This document shows, piece after piece, positions 1 through 11,891 of a stretch of DNA of 64,000 nt (its first letter is position 1; each line of letters starts with the position of its first letter). Source of the DNA: Calliopsis andreniformis (lineage: Eukaryota > Arthropoda > Insecta > Hymenoptera > Andrenidae); contig NC_135071.1 of assembly GCF_051401765.1 (NCBI RefSeq), positions 6,860,961-6,924,960 on the forward strand. The letters run 5' to 3'. The position numbers and the translations under genes are program-made. The notes under the pieces are model-generated. The model saw nothing but the letters and a program-made list of their open reading frames with translations. It did not search any database and had not been told where the DNA came from.

Positions 1-1924
1 ATTACTTCATTTTCATACAGTTTTTATGTGAAATTATTTTGGGATTCGAATACATTTAAATTTCAAACTTGATTTTTTCAATATCAGAAAAATGTTACTT
101 GCATCGCTTTGGTCAAATGTAATAGTCTTTGCTTAATCGCATTCCACAGTCAAAGTATTACTACCAATTCCGGTCTCTCCTACCACTACTTCCGTAATGG
201 ATTGTGTTTGCAAGCGTAAATCTACATATGAGACTGACCCCCCAAAATGATCAGTCCAAAATATGAAACGGGATAGAATATATAAATTACGAACGTTACT
301 CCTCTTATGCTAATTCACTGCGATAAACGTCAATAATCTCCAGAATTCGCAGCCTGTGATTCCTAATGTTACCGATGAATATCCATCAGTACAATATCAC
401 CCGACAGTCGAGTTAAACGCATCACATATATATGAGTCAAAATAGCGATCGAACACCTAAAATCAGAGCCAATAGCCTATCATTCAACTAAATTCGACAA
501 TGACTTTTTTTCTGGATTGCAATTATTATTTCGCCATTTCTCTGTATACAATGTTAAATTTTGTACTCCAATCTTCAATTTTACAAATTTTCAAATTTTG
601 TAGCTTCAAATATTCAGAGTTTTCTAATTTTAAACAGTAGTGCACTTATAATTGGTAATATTAAATCCAACCCACGCGTAACATTAAATACTTTCAAAAA
701 TTTCACGTTATTATACATATAGTGCAATATATTCATTGTCACATCTCTTTGACGCATGGCATATGGATCCGTTGTATTACTGTCCAAAACTAACAGAAAT
801 TTTACTGACGCTTCTTATATTTCTTGCAAGTTCTCAGAATGCACTTATTATTACTTTGTATTTTCTACATATGTAAGGTGAATCACGAGAAATAGAACTC
901 CCTTATATCTCGGTTACTTCTCGTAGTAACCGAAAACTTCTCAGGATAAGGTTACTTTATTTAAACAGTTGCATACAGCGCGAGGAACGAAATTTATTCA
1001 AGACCTTGTTTATATGATCTCAAGGTCATTGGTATTTTTTAAAATAGTCCCATGTATTTTTTATTACATTATGCTGCAATTAAAGTTGAAACAAATCCAT
1101 TGACCTAGTGTATTATGATCTTGATGTAATCTTAAATTAATAAACTTAGATTTAATCAACGAAAGCATCATGGTGTGAAATCTGGGTTTCTTATACATAT
1201 ATTCTCCTTAGCTGCAACAAAATTTTTGTATAATAATCAAATATCCAAATTGTTGGATTGAGCGCTACGGATTGATGCTATGAACAGTTTTTTCATTCTC
1301 ATTTTACTCGATTTCTACCTGTAGAGAAAATTGAAAAATAATATCTATGATGAGAAGCCATTCATTCTAGGGAACACGAAAGAACGAATAATTATGTCTT
1401 AAGCGAATATTTCGTTAGAAATGATTGTGCCAACATTATAAGAAATGATTGAAAGAGTCGTTTAAAACATTAAAAAACGACCAAATGCACATGTTAAGGT
1501 TGAAGACCATCATTTTAAATATTTAATTCGATTCAAATTAATAAAATAATTTTATAAGCTGATGTTTCTGTTAAGTAATTCAACATAAATTTCTCAATTC
1601 AATGTCACTTAAAGGTTATAAGAACCTAAGTTGATGGATTAGATTTGACGTCAACTACATTGTAGTGTAATAAAAAATACATAGTACTGTTGAAATAAAA
1701 CCCGATGAGCTTGAAATTCTATAAAAAACCTGACCCTGAAAATATTTTATTCCTATTACTGAATGCAACTTATTGTACGCATTAGCGACAGGTTATTTTC
1801 GAAGAGTCTCAAAGGCAGATAGCCGAGGCTATAGCACCTTTTGAGAGATTTATGATAGGGACTTAGGTTGTGTGGCCAAGCGAGAAAGTGAATTACAGTC
1901 CGATTTTCTAGAGCTGAGCCCTGA
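1..1924. other. AT-rich noncoding stretch
   Basis: No coding region, RNA gene or clear repeat structure is visible. Short open frames here have no recognisable motif and no coding-like composition. Confidence 0.6.
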
Positions 1925-2000
1925 TGGCCAGGTCCTTTAACTTGCGATGTTGTCGCTTCTCTAACTCGTGAGTGGTGCTTCTCCCACGCAACACGCGTCC
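1925..2000 (+). repeat. Fragment of a dispersed LTR-like repeat
   Basis: A segment with CTTGCGATGTTGTCGCTTCT followed by a CTCGTGAGTGGTGCTTCTCC-like stretch closely resembles positions about 18700-18750 in the same orientation. At 18.7 kb that sequence leads into the longer LTR-like segment also found at 12.2 kb. Only the short matching block is present here. Confidence 0.4.
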
Positions 2001-2242
2001 TACTCATTGGGCCTTAACCAATTATCTACGAATCCAGGGATCTTGGTCATGGAAACTTAGTCATGAATCCTTACAGATCCTTCCTTATTTCCTATGCTTG
2101 TTTCCTAGTATGCTCTTAGTATACCCAAATGTAAATGTACGTTTAACAATAACTTACAGAAAAAATTTTCAATCTTTAAAAAAGGAAAATACGATTAGAA
2201 AATTCTATGTATTATACTCGAATTCTATGTATGTAACTCGAT

Positions 2243-3904
2243 GACTTCTATTCCAAACAAAGGTGTTGGCGATATTAATGTTCACATAAATGCTATAAAA
2301 CACAAATTGAGAATAAGATGTCAAGCAGGCATATTGAATATGAACACATATGACATATATCATAAAATCTAGTCTTGATGATAAGAGTAGTCGAGCAGCC
2401 GAAGGTGCAATAGCTTTTCATACGGTGAGTTATCATCTATCTTTCAATTCTTTATATTGTACTAACGCAATGAATAAATTATTTTCTGAATCTGGAACGA
2501 CTAAAAAAATGACATGTAATTGCACTAAAGCTATAACGATTGTAAATGGTGTGCTAGCTCCTTTCTGTATTACTAAACAAATAAATGACTTACAAAATAT
2601 AGCATTTATAAGTGTGTCCACTGACACTAGCAATCATGGAAATATCAAATTATTTTCTATTATTATTCAGTGTTTTGATAATTACAAAAGAAGTGTAACT
2701 ACGACACTGTTCCAGATAGAAACCGCAGAAAATGAGACGTCAGATACCATTTCAAAGCTTACTCTAAAAAACCTTAATAAATCCAACCTTTTATATAAAT
2801 ACATAGCATTTAGTAGAGACAATTGTAACACAAATTTTGGCGAAGAGCAACGAACAGGCATTAGCAATGTTTTTTAGAAGTTCAAATCAGAACTGAAAGC
2901 AAATATCGTTGGTGTTGGTTATTCTACCCATATAGTTAATAGTGCTATGCAACATGAGTGTGATACATTACCTCTAAATGTAGAATCTATAATACTGAAA
3001 GATCACAATTATTTTTCAGTATATATAGTTAGAACTGAGATCCCAAAAACATTCTGTGCTGAAGAAGATATCCAATACAGACAGCTTCTTCACCATTCCA
3101 AAACTCGTTAATTAAGCTTATTTCCTTCCACTGAACTAATTCTTCAGCTTTACGAACTTTTGAATAACTATTTGAAAAATATTGAAAAGCCACCCATAAT
3201 AATAAAACAATTTTTTTGAGAGCGACGTACCAAAAACATATTTGTTTCTTGTCCAGTCTACTATGAACATTTTACATGCAGGAATACACACATTGGAAAA
3301 TATGAGATCTCCATTATTGAAACAAAAAATAAAAGAAATACTCATCACTATCATAAAAAACTTAAAAGAGAGAGGTGCAAGCAATTTCTTACCAATGACG
3401 GCTAAAGCTATTTTAAATAAATCAACAACTGAAAATGCTAAAAATGAATTTATGAAAAATTTAACTTCATTCTATAAAGAAATGAGAAATTATATTGAAA
3501 ATTGAAAAGCACCTTTAAATGAATTTACTGTATTTGATTGGCTAGATTTATCGACAATAATTGAGGATACACAATGGAGTACTATTCTAGATCGTATTAT
3601 ATTTTTACAAAAAAAAGATATTGAAATAAATAGTACAAAATTGTTTGATAAGTGCATAAATCTAAAGCCATATTGCAAAAATCTCACTAAGAATAAACAA
3701 AATAGACAATTAGATTTAAACGAACTATGGCCAAATTTTTTTAATGCTCCAAATGCCCACACTTATACTGAACTATTAAAAATAACGCAATATTTTTTTA
3801 GTATACCTACCCACAATGCGAACATTAAAAGAATCTTTTCTTTAATTACATCACAGTATACAGACGAGCAGAATTATTTGAATTGTATACAATTTCATCA
3901 TTAA
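2243..3904 (+). pseudogene. hAT-superfamily transposase remnant (BED-finger type)
   Basis: Decayed hAT transposase gene spread over several frames. The 5' part encodes a BED/zinc-finger-like tail (NKGVGDINVHINAIKHK, about 2258-2310). Positions 2350-2877 encode a 175-residue stretch with HTVSYHLSFNS and STDTSNHGNIKLFS, typical of this hAT group. The 3' part (3710-3904) keeps the C-terminal dimerisation region, with ELWPNFFNAPNAHTYTELLK and a following FFSIPTHNANIKRIFSL block. In-frame stops at about 2875 and 3110 and several frame changes mean no functional protein. The family normally makes one protein of roughly 550-650 residues that binds terminal repeats and cuts DNA. The hAT assignment is firm; the subfamily is an inference. 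Confidence 0.85.
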
Positions 3905-4385
3905 TGAAAGTAAAATACAATTTCAAAGATTATTTTTCTACTGATTCTTATAAATTTTTCATTAACAAGAAAGATATCTTAACAAGATAACAAGAAGACT
4001 GAAACGTAAATTGTATTAATATTTCGATTTGGTAATAATTTTATCAAATATTTGTAATGTATTAATGTACATATGTAGGTTTAAAATAGTTTTTAAGATG
4101 TTTCCATTTTATTTTATTTTAAAATTTATCTTTGCTAATAACTATCAAAGATTTAAGTAACAAAAAATAAATTATGCTTTTGTATAATCAGGATAATTGG
4201 TTTAAATATTCTTATGAATTCTATTTCAATAATAGTTTCTAGCAATTACATTGCATTTTTATTTCTTGGTCGTACTTGATCGTACTTATTAATTTAATCT
4301 AATCTAAGAAATAGTTGTAAATGTCCAGATTTTTAATGGAAGAATCCTGGATTTTGATGCTCTCTGTCCTAGGTTAATAATTTTA

Positions 4386-4400
4386 CAGATGGCAGCCCTA
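4386..4400 (+). repeat. Probable 3' terminal inverted repeat of the hAT element
   Basis: The sequence CAGATGGCAGCCCTA reads in reverse complement as TAGGGCTGCCATCTG, the style of hAT termini (CAGGGCTGCC...). It lies about 480 bp after the transposase stop, a plausible 3' UTR. No matching 5' terminus was found upstream of 2243, so the element is probably 5'-truncated, or its end has diverged. Confidence 0.5.
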
Positions 4401-4419
4401 CATAAAACATACATACACA

Positions 4420-4462
4420 TTAATATATATATATATTAATATTAATACTTATATATATATAT
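4420..4462. repeat. TA-rich microsatellite
   Basis: Two short runs of alternating TA (about 12-16 bp each) separated by an ATTAATATTAATAC spacer. Simple-sequence DNA. Confidence 0.7.
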
Positions 4463-4469
4463 ATACTTA

Positions 4470-6190
4470 TTTTAGAAAAAAATTTAAATATATTTTCTAG
4501 ATATCTGTTTATGAACGAAAATTTGTACAAATCAATTGCAGTATTTGTGAAATAATACTATATGCAATTTAAATACTTCAAAAAGACAAACAAGTTTTTT
4601 CCATACGGGATATTGAATATTGGATCTGTCACTTAGAAAACAATCATCATCCGCAGCTACTCAACGGCCTTCATTCAGAATGGTATTGTTTTCCAAAGAT
4701 ATGTATATAGACTTGTTTTAATTATCCGTAAAAAATACGCATCGAGATACAGAAATCTCGATCCACAAAACGTCATTACTCCTAGACTCATCCCTCAAAA
4801 TTTCATAAAAACGTCTGGAGGTCTCACCACTAGCGGATTTACGCACAGACAGTCACTTCGGGACCCGTAAGATGGGGTCCCGAAAAATATGTATGTATGC
4901 ATTATTTCACCAGAAATTCCGTACGTGCTACGGTACTATTGAACAGAATAACATTAGCAACAACTGCTACAAATTTGAAGCAAATCGGATGAAAGTATAC
5001 TGAGTCATTGTTAGCTTTTAACACCTAAAGTGTGGATTATGTAGCTACATTATTAGCCCGATAAATATGAAACAGATGTCTTTTCAAATACTTGATCTAA
5101 ATATTCTTAATGTTGTGTGTATTTATTTGCATTAAAATAAACTAATACATACTCCGCATAATTTATTTATTTTAATGTGGCTCCAGAAACGTTTCGAGCC
5201 TCTTGAAAACTGGATCCGCCACTGCCCCCTTTTATCAAATCGAAAAAGGAAAATATTTGGGCAATTGAAAAGAATGTCCGTGGTTCGTGTCGCTTGCAGG
5301 CAACTTGAACAGTTGAATCTCAGCGTTTCAAGAGTGAGAGAGTAAGGGTCACATCTGTCTCCTCTCTCAACTTTTCTCAGCTATTCGATGCGTCGAGCTC
5401 GCGTACACGTGACTCGTGCAATAGTATGTATAGTGGAAGGAGAAATTTTCTAAGTCTGGTTTCCAATTTAGAATTATAGAGTGACTTCATCTCACCCTCA
5501 TTAGACAGCAGCGCGTTTGTGGGTAATACTATTTTTCCTACTACTACTATTTTACCTGTAACTTATTTACAGACATGTGGTTGCTTAATAAATTCGAGAT
5601 AGAGCCACACTGTGATTCCTCTTCCACTACACACAGTACTGCACGAACCGCATGTACGTGAGGTCGACCCTTCGGAACACTTCGGATAACTTCGGAAAAT
5701 CGGGACAGAAGGTGAATGTTAGCCTTACTGTCTCACTCTTGAAACGTTGTATTCAAGGCAAGCGGCATGAGCCATAAGACCTTCACAATTGCCTTCACAT
5801 TTTTACTTTCCGACTTATGTTAGAAAGGGACTTTTCGGTGAAACTCCCAGAGATTATTATGACATTTTCAGGGATGAGTGTGAAGATCAAATGATAACAT
5901 TCTATAGAATATGTTGTGCAAATACACATTCTATATAAACAATTAAAGCAAGTCTATAGACATATGTTTAGAAGATAATAGATTTTTCAAGGACAGTTGA
6001 TGATAGTTTCTTTCTAATTGTAAGTGACAAATCCCGGGTTCGATACTCAATACGGAAAATCAATTTTCACTTTTCTTTTTTAAAATTTTTAAATCGCTGC
6101 ACATAAAATTATTTCTTAAATATTGCAATTTTTTAATACGAATTTTCATTTATAAATACATATCTAATAAATATATTTGAACTCTTCTCT
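4470..6190. repeat. Large imperfect palindromic (foldback-like) element with tRNA-like tips
   Basis: The left half (about 4470-5490) is the imperfect reverse complement of the right half (about 5560-6190), although the right arm lacks the middle of the internal segment. The tips match well: GTAAGTGACAAATCCCGGG at 6020-6038 pairs with the complement of 4610-4640, and TACATATCTAATAAATATAT in the right arm matches the complement near 4490. A tRNA B-box-like motif, GGGTTCGATACTC, lies at 6036-6048 near the right tip. No protein is encoded. Related copies lie at 18945-20195, 41590-43530 and 44775-45075. Most likely a non-autonomous foldback or composite transposon; the family name is unknown to me. 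Confidence 0.7.
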
Positions 6191-6349
6191 AGAATGAGTA
6201 CATGTCACGTGTATATGTACATTGTACATGCATACGTACATGTATGTTTATGTAGGTTTGACGGCGAATTAGAATTACATATAGGTGTTTAAAATTAACA
6301 ATAAACAATTTAACCGTGTAAATGTAATACAAGTAACAACATCTTTACA

Positions 6350-6600
6350 ACAGTTAGTACAGTTCTATTTCTTGAAGTTGCTTGTAAAAGTTCAAATATA
6401 TCACTTACACGTGGATTTATAAGTAAAAATTTGTATAAAAAAAATGTAATACTCGTGGAATAATGTTACATACATTTTAAATATTTAAAAACAAGTTCTT
6501 TCTATAGTGTATATCGAACCTAGGATTTGTCATTAGAAATTGACTATTATCTGCAGATATTCAACCACTGTCATTCAGGATACCATGAAATTCTAACTGT
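6350..6600 (-). repeat. Additional tRNA-like tip unit, inverted relative to its neighbour
   Basis: Contains the same unit as the tips of the 4470-6190 palindrome: AAGTTCTTTCTATAGTG, then TCGAACCTAGGATTTGTCAT, then a CTATTATCTGCAGATATTCA block, read on the minus strand. It sits inverted about 160 bp after the right tip. The same tip-spacer-inverted-tip arrangement recurs at 42410-43530. Confidence 0.6.
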
Positions 6601-8149
6601 ATAAGAAGGCAGAGTTGTACATATTTCATTTAGAATAAGAAATCAAAAATAACTAATAAATTCATAAAGTTTATTCTCGAGTAAATGATGATAGTACAGA
6701 TTTATTCGTAACTAACAAATAATTTTTTATCGAATAAAACTGCTATTCATTATTCGCGAATAAATTTATTATTAATCGCTACGATTTTACATTTATTACG
6801 CGAAATGCTTCATATGTGGTGTCAATGAAGAAGCAATGTATTCAGAAACCAGAAAATAGAATTAAATTTATGAATTGAAAATATTTTGAATTTCCCTTAC
6901 AAATATAATGTATTCTAACTTTCACGTAATTTTCAATAATGGATTTTACTAAATGGATCCTGTAGTGCTGTGATCCACTTTGATCATTTGCATGTTCTAT
7001 TAAACTTAAAAATAATCTTACGCGGTAGATTTTTACGACATTCTCTGCGGGATATACGAAATTTTTACGGCTTTTCACTGTAATCACATTGTGTTATGCA
7101 CTATATTTGATTATTTTTAAACTACTTATGCATTCTGTGCATAATTTTTTTATTACCCAACTGGCGATATACATATACAATAATTCGGTCAGAAAATAAA
7201 GAAAGTGCAATTTAATGCAAGTGGAATTTACGTTTACTATGGCATACGAATGAATATTTATTATATTATTTAGCTTATTTCTTGATATTTTTTGTGAATA
7301 TTGTCTAAATTATTTGTATTAATATTCCCTGTTATTAAAGCGTTCATAATTTCGTGAGATTTTGCCAAAGTATAATATGGAATTCGAATATCGTTTAAAA
7401 GTGTGCAGTTTTCTGTATTTATGTTCTTGACTTCATTCTATATAAACAATTTCTTGTAAGCAGATTTAAACGCCCAGACTCAACAGAACACTATGACTAA
7501 TGATGCACAAGATTCTAAGAGTAATTTTTGTATCTGGTCTTCTCTCGAATTGCAAGACAATAACAAGATAAAACTAGTTTACACAATATACAAGACAGTA
7601 CAAGACAAAGTTGTCAATAATCTTGGCTTAGACAATATTTTTTACAATAATTTAACTCTTTTCTTCAGTTTAAGAAATATATAAAATTACGTATAAGAAC
7701 ATTTTTGTACATAAGTTAATTACAATGATTATATTAATTATTCTACACTTATAATAAATTAAACATAACATATAGTACAATTTTTTATTAAAAAATATAT
7801 TACACTCACAAAAAGAGAATTCAAAAATCTACAAGAAGAATAAAACCTGTATTTTTAAAATTTTGATTCGTTCAAGAATATGTCAGACTTCGTGTCAATA
7901 CTTAAGGGTTAATACTAATTGAATCTAATATACGAAAAAAATCTTAGCCCAATTAACTTTAGGTAAATTAACACAAAACAAAAATGTACATTAGATATGA
8001 AATATCTCTAGTGTAAGAACCGACGACGACTTCGCCAATAATTTTAACAGCATTAAATTCTAAAAAGCTAGTTAAATCGACTGTTTCCATTAATATCATT
8101 AATAATATTAAGAATAAAATAGGTGATATTACAGATTTGTACAATTGGC
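6601..8149. other. AT-rich noncoding stretch
   Basis: Nothing recognisable as coding. Open frames at 6842-7087 and 7493-7684 are short, AT-driven and without motifs. Confidence 0.6.
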
Positions 8150-8479
8150 AGTAACCCTAACCTAGAACTATAACCTGCGCAAGCGCTATCACACGCACGT
8201 GCCAAAAAATCGGAGTTTATTAGAAGCGAGTATCCTGCAATGGTTCTTGAGTCGCATGCACAATGCAACACTTCTCCTTCGTTGAGGGGAATATAAATAA
8301 GGCATTGCTAGCATTCAAGAAGCATTTTGGAGTTCGGCATTGTGAAGATCAAGCAGTCCCACTGATACTAAATCTCTCCGAGGTAGCTTTAACCAGCTCC
8401 TCGATTTCTTCTGATCACGGCAGCTTTAGCCAGCTTCTGGGTCACTTCTGGGTCACCAGCTCCTTAGTTCTTCCATATC

Positions 8480-8661
8480 GAGGCAGCTTTAACCAGCTCC
8501 TTGATTACTGATAGAGGCAGATTTAACCAGCTTCTTGATTACTGATAGAGGCAGCTTTAACCAGCTCCTTGATTACTGATAGAGGCAGATTTAACCAGCT
8601 TCTTGATTACTGATAGAGGCAGCTTTAACCAGCTCCTTGATTACTGATAGGGGCAGCGTTA
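8480..8661 (+). repeat. 34-bp minisatellite interrupted by Harbinger insertion
   Basis: Five tandem 34-bp units starting GAGGCAGCTTTAACCAGC and ending GATTACTGATA, plus a partial sixth. Units alternate between GCAGCTTTAACCAGCTCC and GCAGATTTAACCAGCTTC, giving a 68-bp higher-order period. Degenerate earlier units extend back to about 8380. The sixth unit is cut at TTA (8659-8661) and resumes at 11131 after the transposon. Confidence 0.9.
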
Positions 8662-8937
8662 AGGCCGTCTCACACCAAACAGCACAGCACACGAACGGCA
8701 TAGGACCAACGTCAGCATATTCATATTATTACATGTAGTTTAAATGGAAGTACGTACACTTATCAGTGACAGCACCGTATCGAAACTCCTTCATACCGCA
8801 TTGACAGCGACGACATTCTCGGCATGAATGTTTTGCCGATTAGGTGAGGATCGCATGCGGATTGTGTGTTGCTGGTACGTGGTAACGAGTCGGCTATTTA
8901 CTGGTAACATATATATTGTACTGCTGTCTTCCATGTA

Positions 8938-10705
8938 ATGGATAACGAAAAATTAATAGAATTAGTTCGCCAATATCCATTTTTACATGACGTAAGTCAT
9001 GCAAAATACAGTGATACTAAAACTAAAGACCGAGTTTGGCGTGAAATATCTCTGCAATTACAATCAGGTAATTACAATAACGACAATGCATTTCAAAGCA
9101 CAAATTAACTTTCTTTTATTATTATATTATAAGTATAAACTTAAATGTTATTCTGCCAATCGACTGCTCCATCAGGTGTAAGAAAGTATTCGGCAAAAGT
9201 ACAACAAATGCAGAATTTGGTGCACTTCCTCCTTGTCTTTGAATAGTATTTAGATTGATCCGTGTAGTTATATTTTCTTCTAAATTTTCATTATAAATAT
9301 TTGAGGTCATTGTTGAACGAATAAAATTATACAATATACATGTTGTTGTAATTACGAGTCCGGCAAAATCTGGAATTAAATTCAATCGTCTGTTGTATAT
9401 ACAAAATTTTTGTGACAGTATCCCAAATGCATTTTCAACAACTCTTCTAGCACGTAATAAGCGATAATTAAAAATTCTTTTCACAAAATTGTCAGCAACT
9501 TGAGAACTTGGCTATGGTCTTAGAATATAGTTTTTTACAGGAAAAGCTTCATCACCTACAATAACAAAGGGCATTTTAATATCAGTGCTAGGTAAAGCTT
9601 TGTCCTCTGGAATATGAAGTCTTGATGTAGCTAGAGCTTTACCTAATTTTGATTTTGCAAAAATGCCACTGTCACTATGTTTTCCATATGCACCGACATC
9701 TATTGCGATGAACTTATAATTTGTATTTACTAAAGCTAATGAAACAATAGAAAATGTTTCTTTATAGTTGAAATATAATGATCTGCTATTTGAAGGAGCT
9801 TTTATAACAACATGTTTCGAATCTATTACACCTAAGTAATTAGGAAAATTCCAGTTGCATCAAAATTCATCTGCAATTTCTTTCCACTGTTCTTTTTATG
9901 GTATTTGCATAAATTCACACATCATCGTATTTACAATAGCCTTGCAGACTTCTTTTACAGCTTCTCTAACGGTAGATTCATCCAATCGATAACTAAAAGC
10001 AATTGTTTTGAAACTATCTCCTGTTGCTAAATATCTGCACAAAAACCAATTTATAGAATTATATAGTGTTATTTATTTCTAGAAATTCTTTGTAAAAAAA
10101 CATGAAACAATTTAAGAGAGGCGTTTAAAAGAGTAATAAAAAAGAAAAGGAATACTAAAAGTGGTCAAGCTTATGAAAAATATGGAAATGGAAATATGAA
10201 GATGAAATGTCGTTTTTATTGCCATTTTACAAAGAGAGACAAACCATAACGTCTATAAATATTTCACTTACGGATGAGGAAACAATAATTGATAACGAAA
10301 ATCTTGAGGAGGACATACATAACAATTTGGAAGAAGAAAAATTGAAAGATGCAGTTATAGAACATCCAGAGCCTAGTACAAGTACGACTGATAAAATAGC
10401 AGATTTAGAAGTGCCAGTACCAACTCAGCAAAAGAACTTTTATTTTAAAAAAAGCACATAAACATAAAGATACTGCTCCATCTGTTTTGATGGAGTATCT
10501 TTTATCAAATAAACAGAAAAATGAAATTCAGCTGAATGATACAGATAAATTTTTTTAAAATATGGCTTCAATAGTAAAAAAATTTTCTTCCTAGAATATT
10601 GCACTTGCTAGAAAGAAAATTTTTTCTATTATTCCTGGTATGGAATTTGAAGAAATAAATAAACAAATTATAACAGACAATACAAATGAACTATCTCTGT
10701 TGTAA
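8938..10705 (+). pseudogene. MADF-BESS accessory protein of the Harbinger element (two exons)
   Basis: Exon 1 (8938-9067) starts MDNEKLIELVRQYPFLHD, the opening of a MADF (Myb/SANT-like) domain, and continues with KDRVWREISLQLQ. It ends at a GT donor (9068). Exon 2 begins after an AG acceptor at 10081-10082 and finishes the MADF domain (LREAFKRVIKK, GQAYEKYG, then WKYEDEMSFLLPFY in a shifted frame). An acidic linker follows (10260-10420), then a BESS motif (FF-NMASIVKKF, ARKKIFSIIPGMEFEEINKQ) up to a stop at 10703-10705. The splice phase is consistent across the junction. A TGA at 10103-10105, frameshifts near 10185 and 10450 and stops in the BESS region break the gene. In PIF/Harbinger elements this partner helps the transposase enter the nucleus and bind the ends. 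Confidence 0.85.
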
Positions 10706-11049
10706 AGATTAGTTTCTATAAATAAAGTTGCGTTCACCTTAAACACACTGAAAGTTTTCTCATGGACGTTATCGCTTCCCTAAAATTGGTGTTGCCCTTC
10801 CGAATAACATTTTTCATTTTTTCCAATATAATTTGGTATTGTATCGAGGACATGCGAAAATACCGATGAAATTTTTCTTCGTCAATTAATTGCTGAATTA
10901 ATTGCCTATACAATGTGTGAAATTCACCCTCACTTTTTCGTAATTGCAGACTCTTATGTACCCAATATCATCTCTCATCATTTTTCAGTATTTTCATCTT
11001 CATGCAGTAATAGTGCTATAATAGCTAACTCCTGAGTTGTAAAAGACAT
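9122..11049 (-). pseudogene. HARBI1-like DDE transposase of the Harbinger element (two exons)
   Basis: Exon 1 (11049 down to 10738) starts MSFTTQELAIIALLLHED. After a frameshift it carries LRKSEGEFHTLYRQLI, FHRYFRMSSIQYQIIL and EAITSMRKLSVCLR, ending at a GT donor. Exon 2 (10034 down to 9122) follows a TGCAG acceptor: YLATGDSFKTIAFSYRLDES, then the catalytic segments NYLGVIDSKHVVIKAP, AIDVGAYGKHSDSGIF and RARRVVENAFGILSQKF. The DDE residues D, D and E are visible. In-frame stops lie at 9859-9861 and 9512-9514, another stop is in exon 1, and exon 1 has a frame change. The length is near the usual ~350-400 residues. The gene product would cut at TWA sites. The intron encloses exon 2 of the MADF gene on the other strand. 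Confidence 0.9.
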
Positions 11050-11710
11050 TTTGTTTCGATACCGTATCGATAGATGTACGGCAAACAGCATCGACGCGTG
11101 GACACCTGAGTGTTAGGTGTGCGGCTGCCTTTAACCAGCTGCTTGCTTGGCCTATCCTCGATCCCTATCGACCATAATCCATCACTGCCATCTGCCCAAA
11201 TCAAATCTCACAAGTAATCTTAAGCCGAAAAGTATTCAGTCGATAAATAAGCAGAATTAGTTACCAATTCAGTTAGTGAAAGTGCCTATCAGACTACTGT
11301 TCCTTTCTCGATGTTGACCTAAAAGATTGAATTAGCCTATAAGAGTAGAATTAGTTATCTTAAGTTTAGCTATTAATTGTATAGACTTTAGTTTAATAAA
11401 TTTTGTTATATATTAATTTAAAAGAAATCCTAGTCTATGAAATTTATTTCTTAACCACACGCCATACAAATCTTACTCCCTGCTCACAGGTAAGCCGCTC
11501 TATCTGTGAACATTCTATGTATGACGAAGTCAGATCGTTGCACTGGCAATAACGCCTTATCCTTATTCATGCTAAATTTAAGACTTGACATATTACTGTT
11601 TTTCATTTTAATTTCTCTTGTGACGTTCTATTCTTTACATACTCCTATTGCACACTCCTATTTTCTCAATACTTACATTTTTGTGTAACGAAAATACGTT
11701 TGATATGTAA

Positions 11711-11891
11711 GCACAACCGACTCTAGTACTAGCCATGCTGAACGAAAAACACCAACATTGCGAGAGTTCGATTTTCCATTTGATAGAAGGAGTATGCAGC
11801 ATTGTGTGTCTCTGCCTATCCAGTACAAAATCGAACTCTAACAGTATTGCTGTTTTTCGTTCAACATGGCTAATACTAAAGTTGGCTGTAA
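11711..11891. mobile_element. Palindromic MITE (~180 bp)
   Basis: Two ~60-bp arms are near-perfect reverse complements. The left arm includes ACTAGCCATGCTGAACGAAA and GAGAGTTCGATTTT. The right arm includes AAAATCGAACTCT and TTTCGTTCAACATGGCTAAT. The centre of about 60 bp is unique. There is no coding capacity. I see no clear target duplication. Confidence 0.8.

Larger units (their letters stand above)
8662..11130. mobile_element. PIF/Harbinger DNA transposon, complete but inactivated
   Basis: A 2469-bp element bounded by a 3-bp target duplication TTA (8659-8661 and 11131-11133), the TWA target typical of PIF/Harbinger. Terminal repeats are imperfect: AGGCCGTCTCACACCAAACA at the left, and the reverse complement of the right end reads AGGCAGCCGCACACCTAACA. 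It carries the two genes expected for the superfamily: a MADF-BESS DNA-binding protein on the plus strand and a HARBI1-like DDE nuclease on the minus strand. Both have nonsense and frameshift mutations, so this copy cannot move by itself. It could still be mobilised in trans if its ends are intact. Confidence 0.93.
8150..11542 (+). repeat. LTR-like dispersed repeat, copy 1, split by a Harbinger element
   Basis: Without the 2.47-kb insertion (8662-11130) this is a segment of about 0.9 kb. It is the reverse complement of 28912-29775. Matching ends are AGTAACCCTAA at the left and GACGAAGTCAGATCGTTGCA at the right. It contains a minisatellite (8480-8661), an AATAAA signal near 11395 (TTTAATAAATTTT) and a 3' part that includes CATAGACTAGGATTTCTCTT in reverse complement. 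Length, terminal TG/CA-like bases in copy 2 and the poly(A) signal suggest a solo LTR, but no internal region is present to prove it. Confidence 0.6.
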
